Source of the DNA: Plectrocnemia conspersa
Lineage: Eukaryota > Arthropoda > Insecta > Trichoptera > Polycentropodidae
Assembly: GCA_009617715.1 (NCBI GenBank)
Contig: VTFK01000283.1
Location: forward strand, 62,001 to 126,000
Length of the DNA: 64,000 nucleotides
Direction of reading: 5' to 3'
Position 1 is the stretch's first letter. Each line of letters begins with the position of its first letter. Positions 13,801 through 26,397 of this stretch are shown one piece after another. The notes below the pieces were generated by a model. The model searched no databases. It was not told where the DNA came from and saw only the letters and a list, made by a program, of their open reading frames with translations. A program made the position numbers and the translations under genes.

Positions 13801-14167
13801 TGTATATGCTATTTTATTACAGATAACTTTATTAGGTTTATGTAAAGTCCTATAAGCAAGATTTATTTTTCTGTAGCATTTTAATTTCGTAATACAATTT
13901 ATCCATAACATTTAAATAACTTGCTGTCGTGCCAAGAATAATTAAGAATTTATACACCAAAGGTTAATTTTAATGAATTATAAAAACTGTTGTTATAAAT
14001 TATTTAATTATATCTTGCCATTTAGAATTTGTGTTGCATAGCATAATAAAACATAAAACTGCTATTAATATGCGATACAGACCTTTAATAATGCATATTT
14101 ATTGTGAGCTACATTTTTAAACTATATATTTTTTTGTTTATTGTAAATCTTCTATTGCAATATATCA
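10881..14167. other. no gene recognised apart from the hairpin
   Basis: The stretch 11780-12250 has balanced composition without a convincing frame and might be regulatory. The rest is AT-rich. The hairpin at 12589 is listed separately. Confidence 0.45.
12589..12655. repeat. 30-bp-stem hairpin with 7-base loop
   Basis: The arm 12589-12618 (AGGAATATTTCAGCCCTTTG onward) pairs with 12626-12655 with a single mismatch; the loop is CTGGACA. It is flanked by a CCGCGAGG stretch in otherwise AT-rich DNA. It could be a recent inverted duplication, a palindromic element remnant, or a small-RNA hairpin. Confidence 0.85.
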
Positions 14168-14200
14168 AGCATTAGCCCAATGCGTTACAACGGGGTAAAC
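14168..14200 (-). mobile_element. possible further LINE 3'-end remnant
   Basis: The minus strand contains CCGTTGTAACGCATTGGGCT, which resembles the CCATTGTGACGCATTGGGAT core of the LINE 3' end. The match is short, so this is tentative. Confidence 0.4.
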
Positions 14201-14514
14201 ACAGCAAGTAGTACCAAACCTAAATTAAAGTCTATAAATCAGTGACATTTATTTTAATAAATATTATTATTATAGCTTACAATGTGATGAAACAGCTCAA
14301 ATTATTTTAACAGTTCATCTGTGAAATTAAAAAAATCTAGAAAAACCGTATCTTTGATGATCTATCGAAATTAAAATTGTATTATAATCACTGATTTTGA
14401 TCTACCAAACACTGCAGAAATTTAAAAACACTTAGGGTGCGTATTGTCTTTTTGGTAAAACATACTGACTTATACTACTAATCAATCGTACTGGAAAATA
14501 CATTTTTTTAATTT

Positions 14515-15340
14515 AGGCCGCTGCGAAGCGCTTCTCTGGAGGGTGTAGGTACTGTGATACAGGCCTTCTCTGGTGGTCGCAGTATCTGTATATGTGTTTC
14601 TGAGAGCATCAATGAGGACCATTATGCAGAATTGTAACTTTTTGAGAGAAGAAGCGACCAGCTAAGGGCGGAGCCCTGACGGTGGGCTCTGTAGAGTTGC
14701 GCTTTTTGCAAAAATTTTAAAGGCATCACATGTCTATGTAAAACAGCCTCTATTGCCGAGGCAGTGTCTTGTGATGCTCTGTGATTTAATATTTCTGAAA
14801 GCGCAACTGTCAATACAAACTCGGCGTCAGTCGACCACACGCTGGAGTTGGCCAATAACAGTGTGGGAGAGTGAGGGACCTCTTTCGGACTTGAAAATCC
14901 CCAGGTCCTTAAGAGGAAGTCAACTCGTGAACACCCAACCGAGGTAGCGTTCTTTGGACTACCAATGACGAGCGAAGCACTGCAATTTCTAACCAACAGG
15001 CTAAAAAAGGCCCGGCCATTAAGGTCCGGGAGTCGAAACTAGAACGGAGGAAACACGTAAATGACTTCCAAGGATGAAATTTAAAAATGCAGGGGCAAGC
15101 AAAGCTATTGCAAGGCAAAAGCTAAGCGATAGTACGCAGGTGTGTCAGGAGAGCGTTTCCCAATTACACTCGAGAGAAACACTACTGATACTCTAAACAA
15201 ATAACGTAGTACTACGGGGGGTGGTTCCCGCTCATCTATCCCTGGATGTCACCCATAAGGTTGGACTCGTAGGGCCCTATTACCGGTAACGGCAGTGGTT
15301 TAAGCAAAGGATAAACGTAGTAACTCTCTCTGTCAATACA
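14515..15340. other. GC-richer block of unknown origin
   Basis: It has a base composition unlike its flanks and short open frames on both strands, none with a recognised motif (124 codons on the minus strand is the longest). It is probably a decayed retroelement segment, but no RT, integrase or gag signature was seen. Confidence 0.35.
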
Positions 15341-18164
15341 AACTCCTGGTCGTTATTCTAAAATACGTCCATCTACAAGAGCGTCTCAAATGCAACTATT
15401 ATCGAATTCAGTAATTTAGGTAACTAATTACAAGGTGTATTGATGAGTCTTCCTTTATCACAGTCGCCCGTAACTGAGAATTTTATTCACCTGTTATTTT
15501 TTTGTCTGTGTCACACACATCAGCCGCTATATAAAAATTTCAGCTTAAATATTTCTATTTTACTACAATTTTAAAGGTTTAAGACTATTGTAAATAAATT
15601 AGTTTACTATTCTAAAAGTATCGCTATCCAGTGAAATAAAATAAAACAAACTTAGCACTAAGAATCAAATAATAACGTTTTTTCTTTTGACATTGTTTAC
15701 TTATAGGGAATCTACATTTTTTTACTTATGATAAAATAATATCTAAAAAGTTAACCCTACTTTTTTATAAAAATTATTGTATTTAATTTAAAAATTTTAT
15801 GCAGTTATGAAAAAAAATGATATTTTTTATTAAGTAGTAAATAAAACAAATTATTCAAACTTATAAATCATTCTCATTTTCCTTATAAATGTTGGGTTCA
15901 TCAAGCAAACGTCTTTTATATTTACAATTGGAGAGATTAACTCATGCTATTGAATCATAAGAAAATAAACCACCACCACCACCACAATAGACCACCACCG
16001 TGAGAAACCTTTAAGCAGCTAAAATCTCAAATTACATGCTATAAATCACAAAGGAATGAAATATTTGTCGCATTGAGAAAATCTGTAGCTTAGACCATAG
16101 TTTCTTAACCTTTTTACATCCACGGACCACCAAAAAAATCAACAAATGTTTTGCGGACCATTAACATTGAAATAAAATAATAAATATTTACATAATTGAT
16201 TTTTTATTCAAAATAATTAATTTTGCAACACAGTATGCTGATATAACCATATTTAAGTATATTAAAACAGTCAGTAACAAGAAATATAAACATAGATTTT
16301 TCTTATTTTGCAATTACTTGTGGCCCACCCAAAAATCTTTGCGGACCACTGGTTAAGAAACTGTGGTTTAGACTATCTGAGCTTTTTTTTCTTAATGCTC
16401 TATACCGATAATAAGTACTTTCACACAGTAAAGACATGTTTGAGGACACTACAAACTATAGAACGCGATTCGTCAATAATTAATTTAAGTGACAAGTGCT
16501 TCATACAATGAAAACTTTGCCGATGTGCATACTAAATCTCCATTCCTGCTTCAATGGTATTTTTGGTTAAGATATTTTCGCTAGAACTATACGAGAATTT
16601 TAAATGTGATATTTGAAAATGCTAAAAGGTTTTCAGTTCATCACCTCGACAGAAATTCCAGGTCTTTTGATAAAAACATGGAGTACGTATTTGTTCGAAT
16701 ACTCTAAAATATTTTAAAAACATAAGCATTTATTATTTAAGTTGTCAATCGCCTCATGGATGGCATTCATAGAGAGAAGACAAAGTAGGGGACTCATATT
16801 GAATCCCTGCGGTACTCCACATCGAGCAAAATATTGTTTAAAAGATCGAGAATATTATTCTTTACATAAAAATCTACCTTGAATATACTTTTAAAATAAT
16901 TTAAGTAGCGAGTTGCTCGCCCATGGGACTAAAAGTAGTCGACTCCTGTCTTAGACAATGGTAAAATTTATTATATAATCTAAGAAGTTTATAAATTTAT
17001 ACATGTTGACTTATACTTATTACACGTTTCATCTTCGCATCGTTAATGTTTATTACATTTCCCAAATACAATTCATCATACGTGTCGTCTATATAAATAG
17101 AGCGTATAATGAATCTCCTTACGGCAATGTGTCTTAATTCGCGTATTATATTACACGATAACAACAAACGTAACACTGCAGACTTTACGAAGCGATTATT
17201 CACACTCGACGAGCTTATCGCATGTTAAAAATTACTTTAACAAACATTCCGTCCGATAACTTTGAAACATGGCGCGCAGCAAAAAGCTCTCGTACATCAA
17301 GAGATAATGTCGTATTTGTTCGTGTATTATATTTATTTTTAGGCGCAGCGGGAATGATTTAAAGTCGTTATCAATTTCGAACGAGGCTTCGTGATCAAAC
17401 ACGCGAAATGTGCAAAGCTGAAACAATATTTGCGTAATGAACATAACGAAATTTATTTATGCCTCCGCATAAATATTTGTGAAGGAAATAAATTGAGTTT
17501 TGACCGCAAACAGCGCGTGCAAAAGCTCAAAGCTTAAAGCTCGGATATACGACTTACGATTCAAAGGTAAGCGCGATAGATGTGGTGTCAGTTTCTGTTT
17601 ATCAATCCAAATTCAATGATCTTGAAACCACGTACGAAATAAAAATAATTAATTTTAATTGCAATTATAATAATCAATACTAAGAGATAAAATACTTTTT
17701 CTAGCAAAATAATATTCTATGAAGCATAGCAATAAGCATGTGTTTAAAAAAATATTTTGATAAGTTAACAGAGCTTTTATATAGTCCTTAAGATTGATCT
17801 TTTTTATGTTTGCGGAAATTATGCTATTAAAATAAAATCGATAAAGCCTTGAAATTAAATAAATATTATTATAATATATTTTAGTAGCTGAAATGAGCTT
17901 TAAAACTTTGAGCGTAAATCATCTTAAGCCATTCGCACAATATTAACTTTGTTACGCGATAAACTAATTAAATATTCATTACCACTACAAAGTCAATTTT
18001 ATATTTAAAAATAATTTTAATTTATACTATAAAAAAATTATATTACCAAAACATTCATAATAGCGAGTAATTTATATTTATTACACAAGGCATGGCAATT
18101 GCTCGTGACGTTTTTAGGATGGCTGTTTCAGTGTTCTAAAGAGGGTCGTAGAATGTCTATAGGT
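15341..18164. other. no gene recognised apart from the hAT MITE
   Basis: A short (ACC)n run is at 15972-15986. A balanced patch at 17010-17590 includes CTATATAAATAG (about 17090) and several CG dinucleotides, and could be promoter-like. No exon was recognised. Confidence 0.4.
16096..16365. mobile_element. hAT-type MITE, 270 bp
   Basis: The ends CATAGTTTCTTAACC and GGTTAAGAAACTGTG are inverted repeats, followed inward by GGACCACC/GCGGACCAC blocks typical of hAT ends. Flanks GCTTAGAC (16088-16095) and GTTTAGAC (16366-16373) match at seven of eight bases, as expected for an 8-bp hAT duplication. The interior is AT-rich and non-coding. Confidence 0.82.
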
Positions 18165-18250
18165 CAGAGGTCCATAACCTTTTTGTGGTCAAGGGCCTAT
18201 TCAAGCTTTCGTGAGAGCTCGGAGAGTGAGTCACAAATTTTGCGTGGTTC
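18165..18250 (+). mobile_element. single hAT-like terminus (fragment)
   Basis: CAGAGGTCCATAACCTTTTT followed by GTGGTCAAGGGCC resembles a hAT end with its subterminal GGACC-type block. I could not find the matching other end, so this is probably a truncated remnant. Confidence 0.45.
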
Positions 18251-18479
18251 ATCTGGTATTTATTTGAAGGAAAGTTGTAAATTTGACTAAACGAATTTCA
18301 AAACATTTATATAACAAGACTTAACTACTAAAGCATTTATTAGTGTGAAACGTGTTTAGAATTAAACTACCAAAACTTAAAAAAATATTTTTTACATATA
18401 TTTTTATTTTTGGAGATTCGTGCAGCAAAGATTAACATATAATACTAATATTCGGTTATTTACTTAATATTTATTTAGG

Positions 18480-19174
18480 AGGCGTAGGCCTAGGGTGGTT
18501 CACCTCGCGGCCAATGAGACTCTTCGGTGAATCCTATTAGATTGTTCATTAAGTTATTTTGACTATGGATGATTACTGCGTGACGTTTCTCGCGATGAAG
18601 GTGTGCAGGTGATGATGTCTTGGGGCTCTGTGGCTGCGTTCGGCGACTGTCAGGTGTGATCTTCAGGTCTGTCGGTGAGGGCGCGTGGCTGGTTCCTCCG
18701 GATGGCTCTCTGGTTGTCTGCGTCGCTGGCTCTGCTGTCTGGTGACGTTTCTTGTCTCGTGCCTCAGTCGTCTAGTATCTCGGACCGTCTGCCTTGGGCC
18801 ATCTGCCCTCTCCTCGTTGAAGACCGGTCTTGCACGCTAGCTGGCCAATCGCGATTGTACATCGATCTCCTAGCCAATCGCTGCAGTAGCTTCTTAGAAT
18901 TAGAGAAATCGGATGTGTATTTCCGAAAGCGAGTTTTTTGCTTGGCTCCAGACTTTCGAATTCTTCGGAAAGGGTTTGCATTGTGGTGATTGATTGCGTC
19001 CGTACCGTTTTGTCATAAAAAATATTCTCCTAACAACCCGTGTTGTGTGGTCAAAAGAAATCCTTTTTGTGTCATGATGTTTGTCTCATTGTTAATGAAT
19101 GAACGTTTTTGGTCAAGGTCATTAACAATGAGACAATCGCCCTTCTAAATGCGCCTATATGTGTGGTCGCCACA
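18480..19174 (-). mobile_element. LTR-like repeat (possible solo LTR)
   Basis: Read on the minus strand it starts TGTGGCGACCACACATATAG, like an LTR beginning with TG and a TATA-like box. It contains a perfect 18-bp-stem hairpin (19081-19098 with 19119-19136) and continues into a GC-richer body. The first 260 bases recur at 59096-59360. I could not define a CA end or a target duplication, so the LTR identity and the 18480 limit are tentative. Open frames inside (for example 18675-18989) look incidental. Confidence 0.55.
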
Positions 19175-20050
19175 TTTTTTATCTGTAATTACTTTTATAA
19201 TTATACTTATTTACATTATTCTTTACCATCTTCATATTATATTTTATTTTTATTGACCACTTCTTTATAATTGATATACTAATTATAGTTAATAACTAGC
19301 ACGATAGACCAGTGGTATATTCAATGACTAATACTCCTATATAAACCTTTGTATTTTTTATTTTAGATAAAAATTAGTGTTTATTTTATAATTATAATTC
19401 TGATTGATAATCACAAGTTATGTTTAAATAGATTTTTCTAATTTCACCGATAAATATCGTGACGATTAATCTAAATCAAATCAGACTGTACATATTTTAA
19501 TAAAAATAAGGTATTTTATATTGTATAAAATAGTGTATTAATCATTTTTTAAATTATTTATAGCATTTATATATATTTAAAACAGCATATATTAAAATCT
19601 CAAATGATTTATACATCGTTTGATATTATTTTTTAAATTAATAATAAACTATCTAAAAATCTTTTTTACTTATATATTAAAATCTCAAGTGATTTATACA
19701 TATTTGTGGCACTCAATACCAAATCATATATTTACAGGTTAAAAATGAAAGATATAAATGCAGGAAAAATAATTTTAATTATAAAAAGTTTTTGAGCTTG
19801 TAGATACAGGATAAAAACAATAAAATCCTATTATGTATCCAAGTGTAATGGTTGCAATTTAAATGTATATTAGAAGCAAAGCTACAAAGTTCTTTGCTAT
19901 GTTTGTCAAAGAAAAAGGAAATGAAATTGCTTTTTACGTGTGACATTATCTAATCGGTTTAAACGAAAAGGTTCAAAATGAATGATAGATGTTGTGTTTT
20001 ACTCTGACAAGTGTATGGTGAAAAAAATAAAATAAAAAACAATATACTTT

Positions 20051-20052
<2 letters not shown>

Positions 20053-20095
<43 letters not shown>
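20053..20095. repeat. (TA)n microsatellite
   Basis: About 21 uninterrupted TA dinucleotides. Confidence 0.95.
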
Positions 20096-20096
<1 letters not shown>

Positions 20097-21892
20097 TTGT
20101 TTGAGAAAAAGTAAAACAAACAAATAATTATCTCAGCAAGTTAGGAAAATAATAATCCATTATGGTCGCAAAAGAATAGGCAACACTTATTAGGCAAACC
20201 GTATTCTGCGAAAGAAATGTACTACTAATGTCTCTTCGACTTATAGAAAATTCTCCTTATATTGATTATAAAATAAATAACGTATTTAAAAACCCAAATA
20301 AATAAATTAAATCTAGTTTTTGCATAAATACATAAATATCATACGCTACAGTAATATATAAAATCATTAAACAAGGGTTGCAGTATAATAATATAAATGC
20401 ATGTAGATCCTTCAATGAATTGCCTGCTATTAATATTTATCTTTGTTATATTATACGAATATAAAATTACTTTAATATATGTTTTAATTTAATTTTATAA
20501 CAGTATTCTTGTAAGCCCGCAATATATGCATATGGAAATCTAAGTTCTTTATGAATTAATACAAATCGAGTTACATATCTCTCGAGATTTCCCAGGAGAA
20601 ATAACTTACACAAGGATATAAATTTGTTTTTGTAATGTTGGTTCTAGTTGTCCTATTTCAAAATGGTAAAAATAAACCCTAATAAAATTAATTTTATTTC
20701 TTGTTATATTAATGTACACAATACATCTAAAATGAAAGATTAATCTAATTAAGATTTCTTCCAAAAATAAACTTGATCTGCATTCTGAATAATTAATTTA
20801 CCAACGACTTAACCAAATATTGTTAAGCCGAATTACACTTTTGACGACGGCCCGTCACAATAGAATAGAATAACAAATCAAGCAAAATTCATTTAACTCC
20901 CTTTTAACGACGTTAAAACAATTCTGCAAAGCCTCGGACGTCTTCCGACAACCAGTCTTTCTCAGTGAAATTCGATTAACGAGCGTTAATTCGTAAATGG
21001 CGAAAGCGAACTTCTCGTCTCGTCTCCTAACTTTTGAAGTGGAAAGTTCGCCATTGTTTGATAGAATCTAAAACGCCGTGTACTCTTTTTTTTATCACGC
21101 TTACATAATATAGTAAATTACCTATATTTTTTCTCAACAGATACCTCGGACGCGAGATCTAATGTGGTTTTTTGGTCGGGTAAGCAAGCTTAAGAGCGAT
21201 CGCAAGATATCTATAAATATTTTTTATAGTTCTGGTTATGTGTTCGTGTATTATTAAATTGATTATTTTTTATGCTTAAAAATTTAAAAAAAGCTTTGCA
21301 TGTACGTATATTTGAAAAGCCTTAAAAAGCACAGTCCAACGTTTTTCATTAGTCAAATGAAGTACCGAAAAATAACCTATTATAATATGATTAGAAAGCT
21401 TCGTATTGCTAAATTAATGCTATTTCAGAACTAGTCATAAAATACGTAACAAGCCTTAAATGGATATTGTGTCATATATTTTATATATCTACACTTCTGG
21501 CAATCAGCCACATGGTCAATATAATTGCATTAATGAGGGTCCATAAACTTAGTTGAATTTGTAAATAATAGTAAATAGTATAGTCTTTTTTATATTTTGA
21601 GTAAAACGCATGTGATTGAAAAAGTCAAATTTTGTTTGCTTATTTTTTATATTTAATTAATAATAAAATAGTATTTATATTCATTAAAAAGTCAACGAGA
21701 GAGAGTCGCAAATTAGTATGAATAATTTATTAGAATTCTATATTGATTATAAAAAATTAACAATTCATGTATTATATATTCTTTGTGAGCTGAATTAGCT
21801 TATAATTTGTATGATTTGTGAGACTAGAAAATTATAATTATTTAATAATCACTAATTTAGATTTCCAAAAAACGATAGAAATTAAAAAATAC

Positions 21893-21962
21893 CATATGGG
21901 ATTTGATCCTGGGTCTTTCAAGTAAATAGTCAGCGACTTATGCCGCTGGTCTATTGTATTGG
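21893..21962 (-). repeat. tRNA-like SINE fragment
   Basis: The minus strand has TAGACCAGCGG (A-box-like) and GGATCAAATCC (B-box-like) about 40 bases apart. A related A-box segment, ATAGACCAGTGGTATAT, is on the plus strand at 19307-19323, which suggests a dispersed family. Confidence 0.45.
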
Positions 21963-23869
21963 TTATTAAAAATATGTAAAAAGAAAAATATAAACTGCTT
22001 CAAAAAATGCTTAATTAAAATAAACGAAATATTATAGACTTACTATTTATAATTAAAAAGTATTATAAAACATATTCTAAAAAAATATTTTTTATGTTTC
22101 TAATATTAATACTTAACTTTTGCAGTGAATTATGGTATTACCGGTAATTATAATTTAAGTGTCATATATTTATATTTTATTTTTTTATTTTAATAGCCAT
22201 GATTTTTACATTTTAGAAATGCGACGTTTCGCTTAACATCTTATTTACATTGTCATAATTTACGATACAAAGTTTATGATAAGAATATGCTAACTGAAAA
22301 AAATAATAAATGCTTTTTGAATTTAATAGGTTCAAACCAAATAGTTATGCTAATAGTTTTCACAGATTTTCAAAATTAAAATTGCTTATAGCTAAAATTG
22401 AAAGCAAATGCAAATGTTACATGCTCGGTCACGTCAATTAGAATTGAACGCCCGTCTCTAAGGTCTGATCAAATTGTCCCGCAATTAGGCAAAGTCGTGT
22501 AACCACCCACAGACGCGTGACTCGTCCCTTGATCCTCGGTCAAAAACCATAACCAAATTTGTCGTCTGGGCTAAGTAGACCTTCGTAGCGGTGTCAAACG
22601 TTGGTCGAGTCTCCCCGGTAGATATCCTTAGATCCTATCATTTATATTACGAGCACTGACCAAAGTTTATTCTTCTTAAAATTAATCAAAACAACTGCCT
22701 GCAACACCATATCAATATCTGTGGTGACGTTTGCAACGGGGTATGACGCGATATCCCCGAAAATGTTGTCAAAAGTACCAGATAGGGACATGGCTATTGT
22801 AATTTAAGGGGGTGGGTAGTAGATATTGTATGAAATATGTAACTTAAGATGACCCTTTTAAAAAAAATCTTCTGGGACGCTCCTTAGAAATACGCATATA
22901 TAAAATATTCAAAGCAGCGTTGAAGAAAAACAAATTTACCAAGCAAGGACCTCGCAGCTTTAAATTATTAATTTATTTTGCTAAGGAAAGGACTTTATTA
23001 AAGTAATGTCATATAGTGAATTATTTGTTAATAAATATTAAAAAACGTCACAATGACTTATGTTATACGTACATAAATTTCACAGAAAATAATCAAAACA
23101 AAACGAATTTTCCAGTCCATACATTATGTTAAATAAAAAAATATACATCACAGTCAAATTGGCATACCGAGAGTGAATTTTTTTTTTTACTGTATTAAGT
23201 CATTATTATCGGCAGGTAATTCACTACATTGCCACATCGTCAATTCTATAATTAATATTCTAATTTTGCCCTAATAATGTTTCTCCTGTTTAATAATGAT
23301 AATAACAAAGTTAATAGTAATTTAAAATACCTATTCAAAAATATATTGTATTAAAGATTGTAAACTACTCTAATTTTTTGTTTAAAATCTATCTGCTAAT
23401 TCATACTACTTAGCATAAAAAAAATCATCCCATGAAAGCAAAAATACCACTTAAATTTAATTAAAAAATGCTACAATTTCACAAAAGTAGTATCCGATTT
23501 AGGTGTCCTTTTAGGAAAACTACAGATTTCATCAGCATAAATAAAGTATATGCAATAAAGCCTAAAATATGTTTGGATCTATTTGAGAAGCTTGATGGCA
23601 CTGTGTTTCTTATAAAATATTTTCACCTAGTGTGCAGCACTTAGCTTGTTTCTCTAATCTGGTTGCTAAATAATTTAACCGACACATTTTTATTGGAAAA
23701 GGTAAAAAAATGTTTCAACAAGAAATTTCAACAAGGTATGATAATTCTTGAGTGTAATTAGCAGTGATCCCGAGAATTGATTGAGGTACCGCATGCAAGA
23801 ATATGAGTAATTTCTACTCATTCTCAATGGTCGAACATAGGTCCTTACCCACTGGTTCATTGGGCTTTG

Positions 23870-23990
23870 CATTAGAGCTCTAAATCTCTCTCTAGAGGGG
23901 CCATGTTTATAAAAGACCGATACAAAGGGGCAAAGATACTTTCTCTTGTAGACCCCAGACAATGCGACAAACCGAGAAGGTTCAAATTCG
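23870..23990 (+). repeat. dispersed repeat related to 31298-31390
   Basis: AGCTCTAAATCTCTCTCTAG, then GGGGCCATGTTTATAAAAGA, parallels AGCTTTAAATCTCCCTCTGG, then GAGGCCAAGTGTATAAAATA at 31298. The two share spacing and a GACAATGCG motif. The family is unknown. Confidence 0.5.
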
Positions 23991-25349
23991 AAATTAAGAG
24001 GAGACTCACCAATTTTGGACCATCTCAACCGCTTCTCTCTTCATAGCAAATCCTGGTCCACCTCGGCGTCCTGAATCCATGAGTCCACAAAGATGACTTT
24101 ACTGAAATATACAAACTGTACATTAACGTAAATTAAATTTCTTTACAATAATATTTAACAAACACCTTGTCTTGAATCAAAATAAGCATCCCTGATACGA
24201 AATCAGAACAGTTTACTCTAATTTAAAGCAAAATATTTTTTCTATAATTATTTTATATCATCAAAATTTTAACGGCATACTAATTAAAATATTCAAAACT
24301 AGAGTTAATAATCAATGGCATCAAAATTTCATTTTAAATATTATTATTATATTTTATACGTAGCTTAAAAAGCTTGTTGTTTGTTCTCCAACGTTGCGTT
24401 GAATATTTAATATTTTTGTTAAGCGTTAATGATTTTTTTCAAATTTGCAAATTACTTACACCCATTTATACGTTTATATCCTTAAAATAAAAAAAAACTT
24501 GACAAAATTTCATATAATATTAAATGAAGTCCGAATTCTGTATTAACGTCGAAAACGTGCGTCGAAATTTTTCCTCTTATTAAAAAAGTAAAATCGAGAA
24601 AAACTTTTCGAGGCGATGCGATGGTAAAAAAAGTTTTCCTTTTTTTATATTATGGCGACCCCGATCAAAATTAATAAACTCGTTCGAAACCAAATATAGG
24701 TCCGGACAAAATGTATTTAAATAAAAAAAAAAGCCGAGAGTCACGCAGTCAAAAGTGATTTTATGGGATTCACTAAAACTAGAACAACATAATTATTTTT
24801 GGACGTGGATGTTTTCGCCGATACGCTGAACATAAATTTTATAAATTTATATAAATGAATAAAAAAACACGTATTATATTTATGGGTGTATTTCCAGTTT
24901 AAATTATAGCGAAGACCAACATAAGCACCGACTCGATCGTAAATTTGTCATTCGTTACGTTATCGACTTAATTTACGTTTAAATTTGAGAGAATTAAAAA
25001 TCATATATAAAATAACACTAACGCAATACAAAAATTTAATTTTTTAACTTTAATTATTTATTTGATATTGAGAGAAAAACATAAATATTAGCCATTGCTA
25101 TTATTTTCATATAATTTATAATTAAAAATATAGCTCTAAAATAAAACAGACATCAGCCTAAAATAATACAACGTATTACAATCAAAATCGGTCTATTATT
25201 GATAATATAAATTTATTAACAAATAACTTTTACAATTATATTTATATTCAAATTTTATTATTTGTGAAACCATCATACATATCAGATCAGTAATCTAGTA
25301 ATACGATGTTGCGGTCAAAATATATTTTATTTATTAAATTATAAACGAA

Positions 25350-26397
25350 TAGAACCAAAATTCAACTGAAGTCGGCCGAGGTCACCGACTTCCAAGTAGC
25401 GGATACACTGCCACAAATTTAATATGCCGTCCGGACGGCGGGCGTGAATGACGTACGCACGGCGGTTGCTGTTATGTACAGCTGGCATATTTGCACGCGA
25501 TCGAAAAATGTGCCAAATAATCGCAATTTTTAAATTGTCATATTATTAAAATTACGCTACTGATAATTATAAAAGTTTGAGTGGGCCCTCACCAATACAA
25601 TATCAGTGAAAACTTTTCGGTCGTAAATATTCATTTTACGCAAAATCTTTTCGGTTTTTGCAAAATGCCATAAGGCATTAAAATTATACTTCAGAATACG
25701 AACACCACATCTATAACTATCCTAAATTTGTCACCATCGATTCTAAATAATAATTCGTTATGGTGTGACATTTATATAAAATGATCTAGGAAAATACATA
25801 AGGATATTCGAATTTTTTTTTAACAAAATCAAGTACCACTAATTATTTTTTAAATATTTAATTTCATATAGAAAAAAATATAATAACGATATCTGTAAGA
25901 AGAATATACTATCAAAAATATAATTGATCCCTTTTGGTGCCCTAAAATATTCAAAGATGTCAGTAAGAGTCTGTTGAAGTCCCCGATAAGCATGTGGTAT
26001 TATAACTTGACCACGTGACCACAATGCAGCGCTCGACATACGTGCTAACCATAGGACGCCTATGCGCATACTGAAATTGAACCGAGTTACTCGTTCTATC
26101 TCAGTTTGCGAAAAACCATATCATTATCTCTTTCACTCTCATCATTTAACACGCGTGAGAGCGAAAGGGAAAGTATTTCACCGCTCGCGCTCGAAAGAGC
26201 AGCTCCGACTTCGAATGTTCGGAAGAGGGCTCGAAGCTGGCCAAGTGGACTGAATTACCCCTCCCCCCCACTTTACCTCCCGTTCTCGGTAACCTCGGAC
26301 AACTTCCGAGATATTTTAGACCGAACTCGACCGAAGTAACCCACTATATTCTCCGTCCTTGGCCAACCTTGGCCAACTTCCAGAGAGTGTAGTGCAG
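25350..26397 (+). mobile_element. repeat family R, copy A
   Basis: It shares nearly its whole length with copies B (29350-30126) and C (62085-63112, reverse). Marks in order: AACTGAAGTCGGCCGAGGTC; the 14-bp palindrome GCCGTCCGGACGGC (25426-25439); a CCACGTGACC box; GTTCTATCTCAGTTTGCG; and a GC-rich end CCTTGGCCAACTTCCAGAGA. The start and end segments are weakly inverted (GGAAGTTG-type ends). It is probably a non-autonomous DNA transposon of unknown superfamily. It has no convincing protein. Confidence 0.72.

Larger units (their letters stand above)
19175..25349. other. no gene recognised
   Basis: Mostly AT-rich. Balanced patches at 20860-21060, 22420-22790 and 24530-25000 contain no supported exon or repeat partner. 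It also contains the (TA)n run, SINE-like fragments and the 23870 repeat. Confidence 0.45.

Noticed and set aside
14622..14996. 124-codon minus-strand frame in the GC-richer block
   Set aside because: No recognisable motif, and the opposite strand is also partly open, as expected from composition alone.
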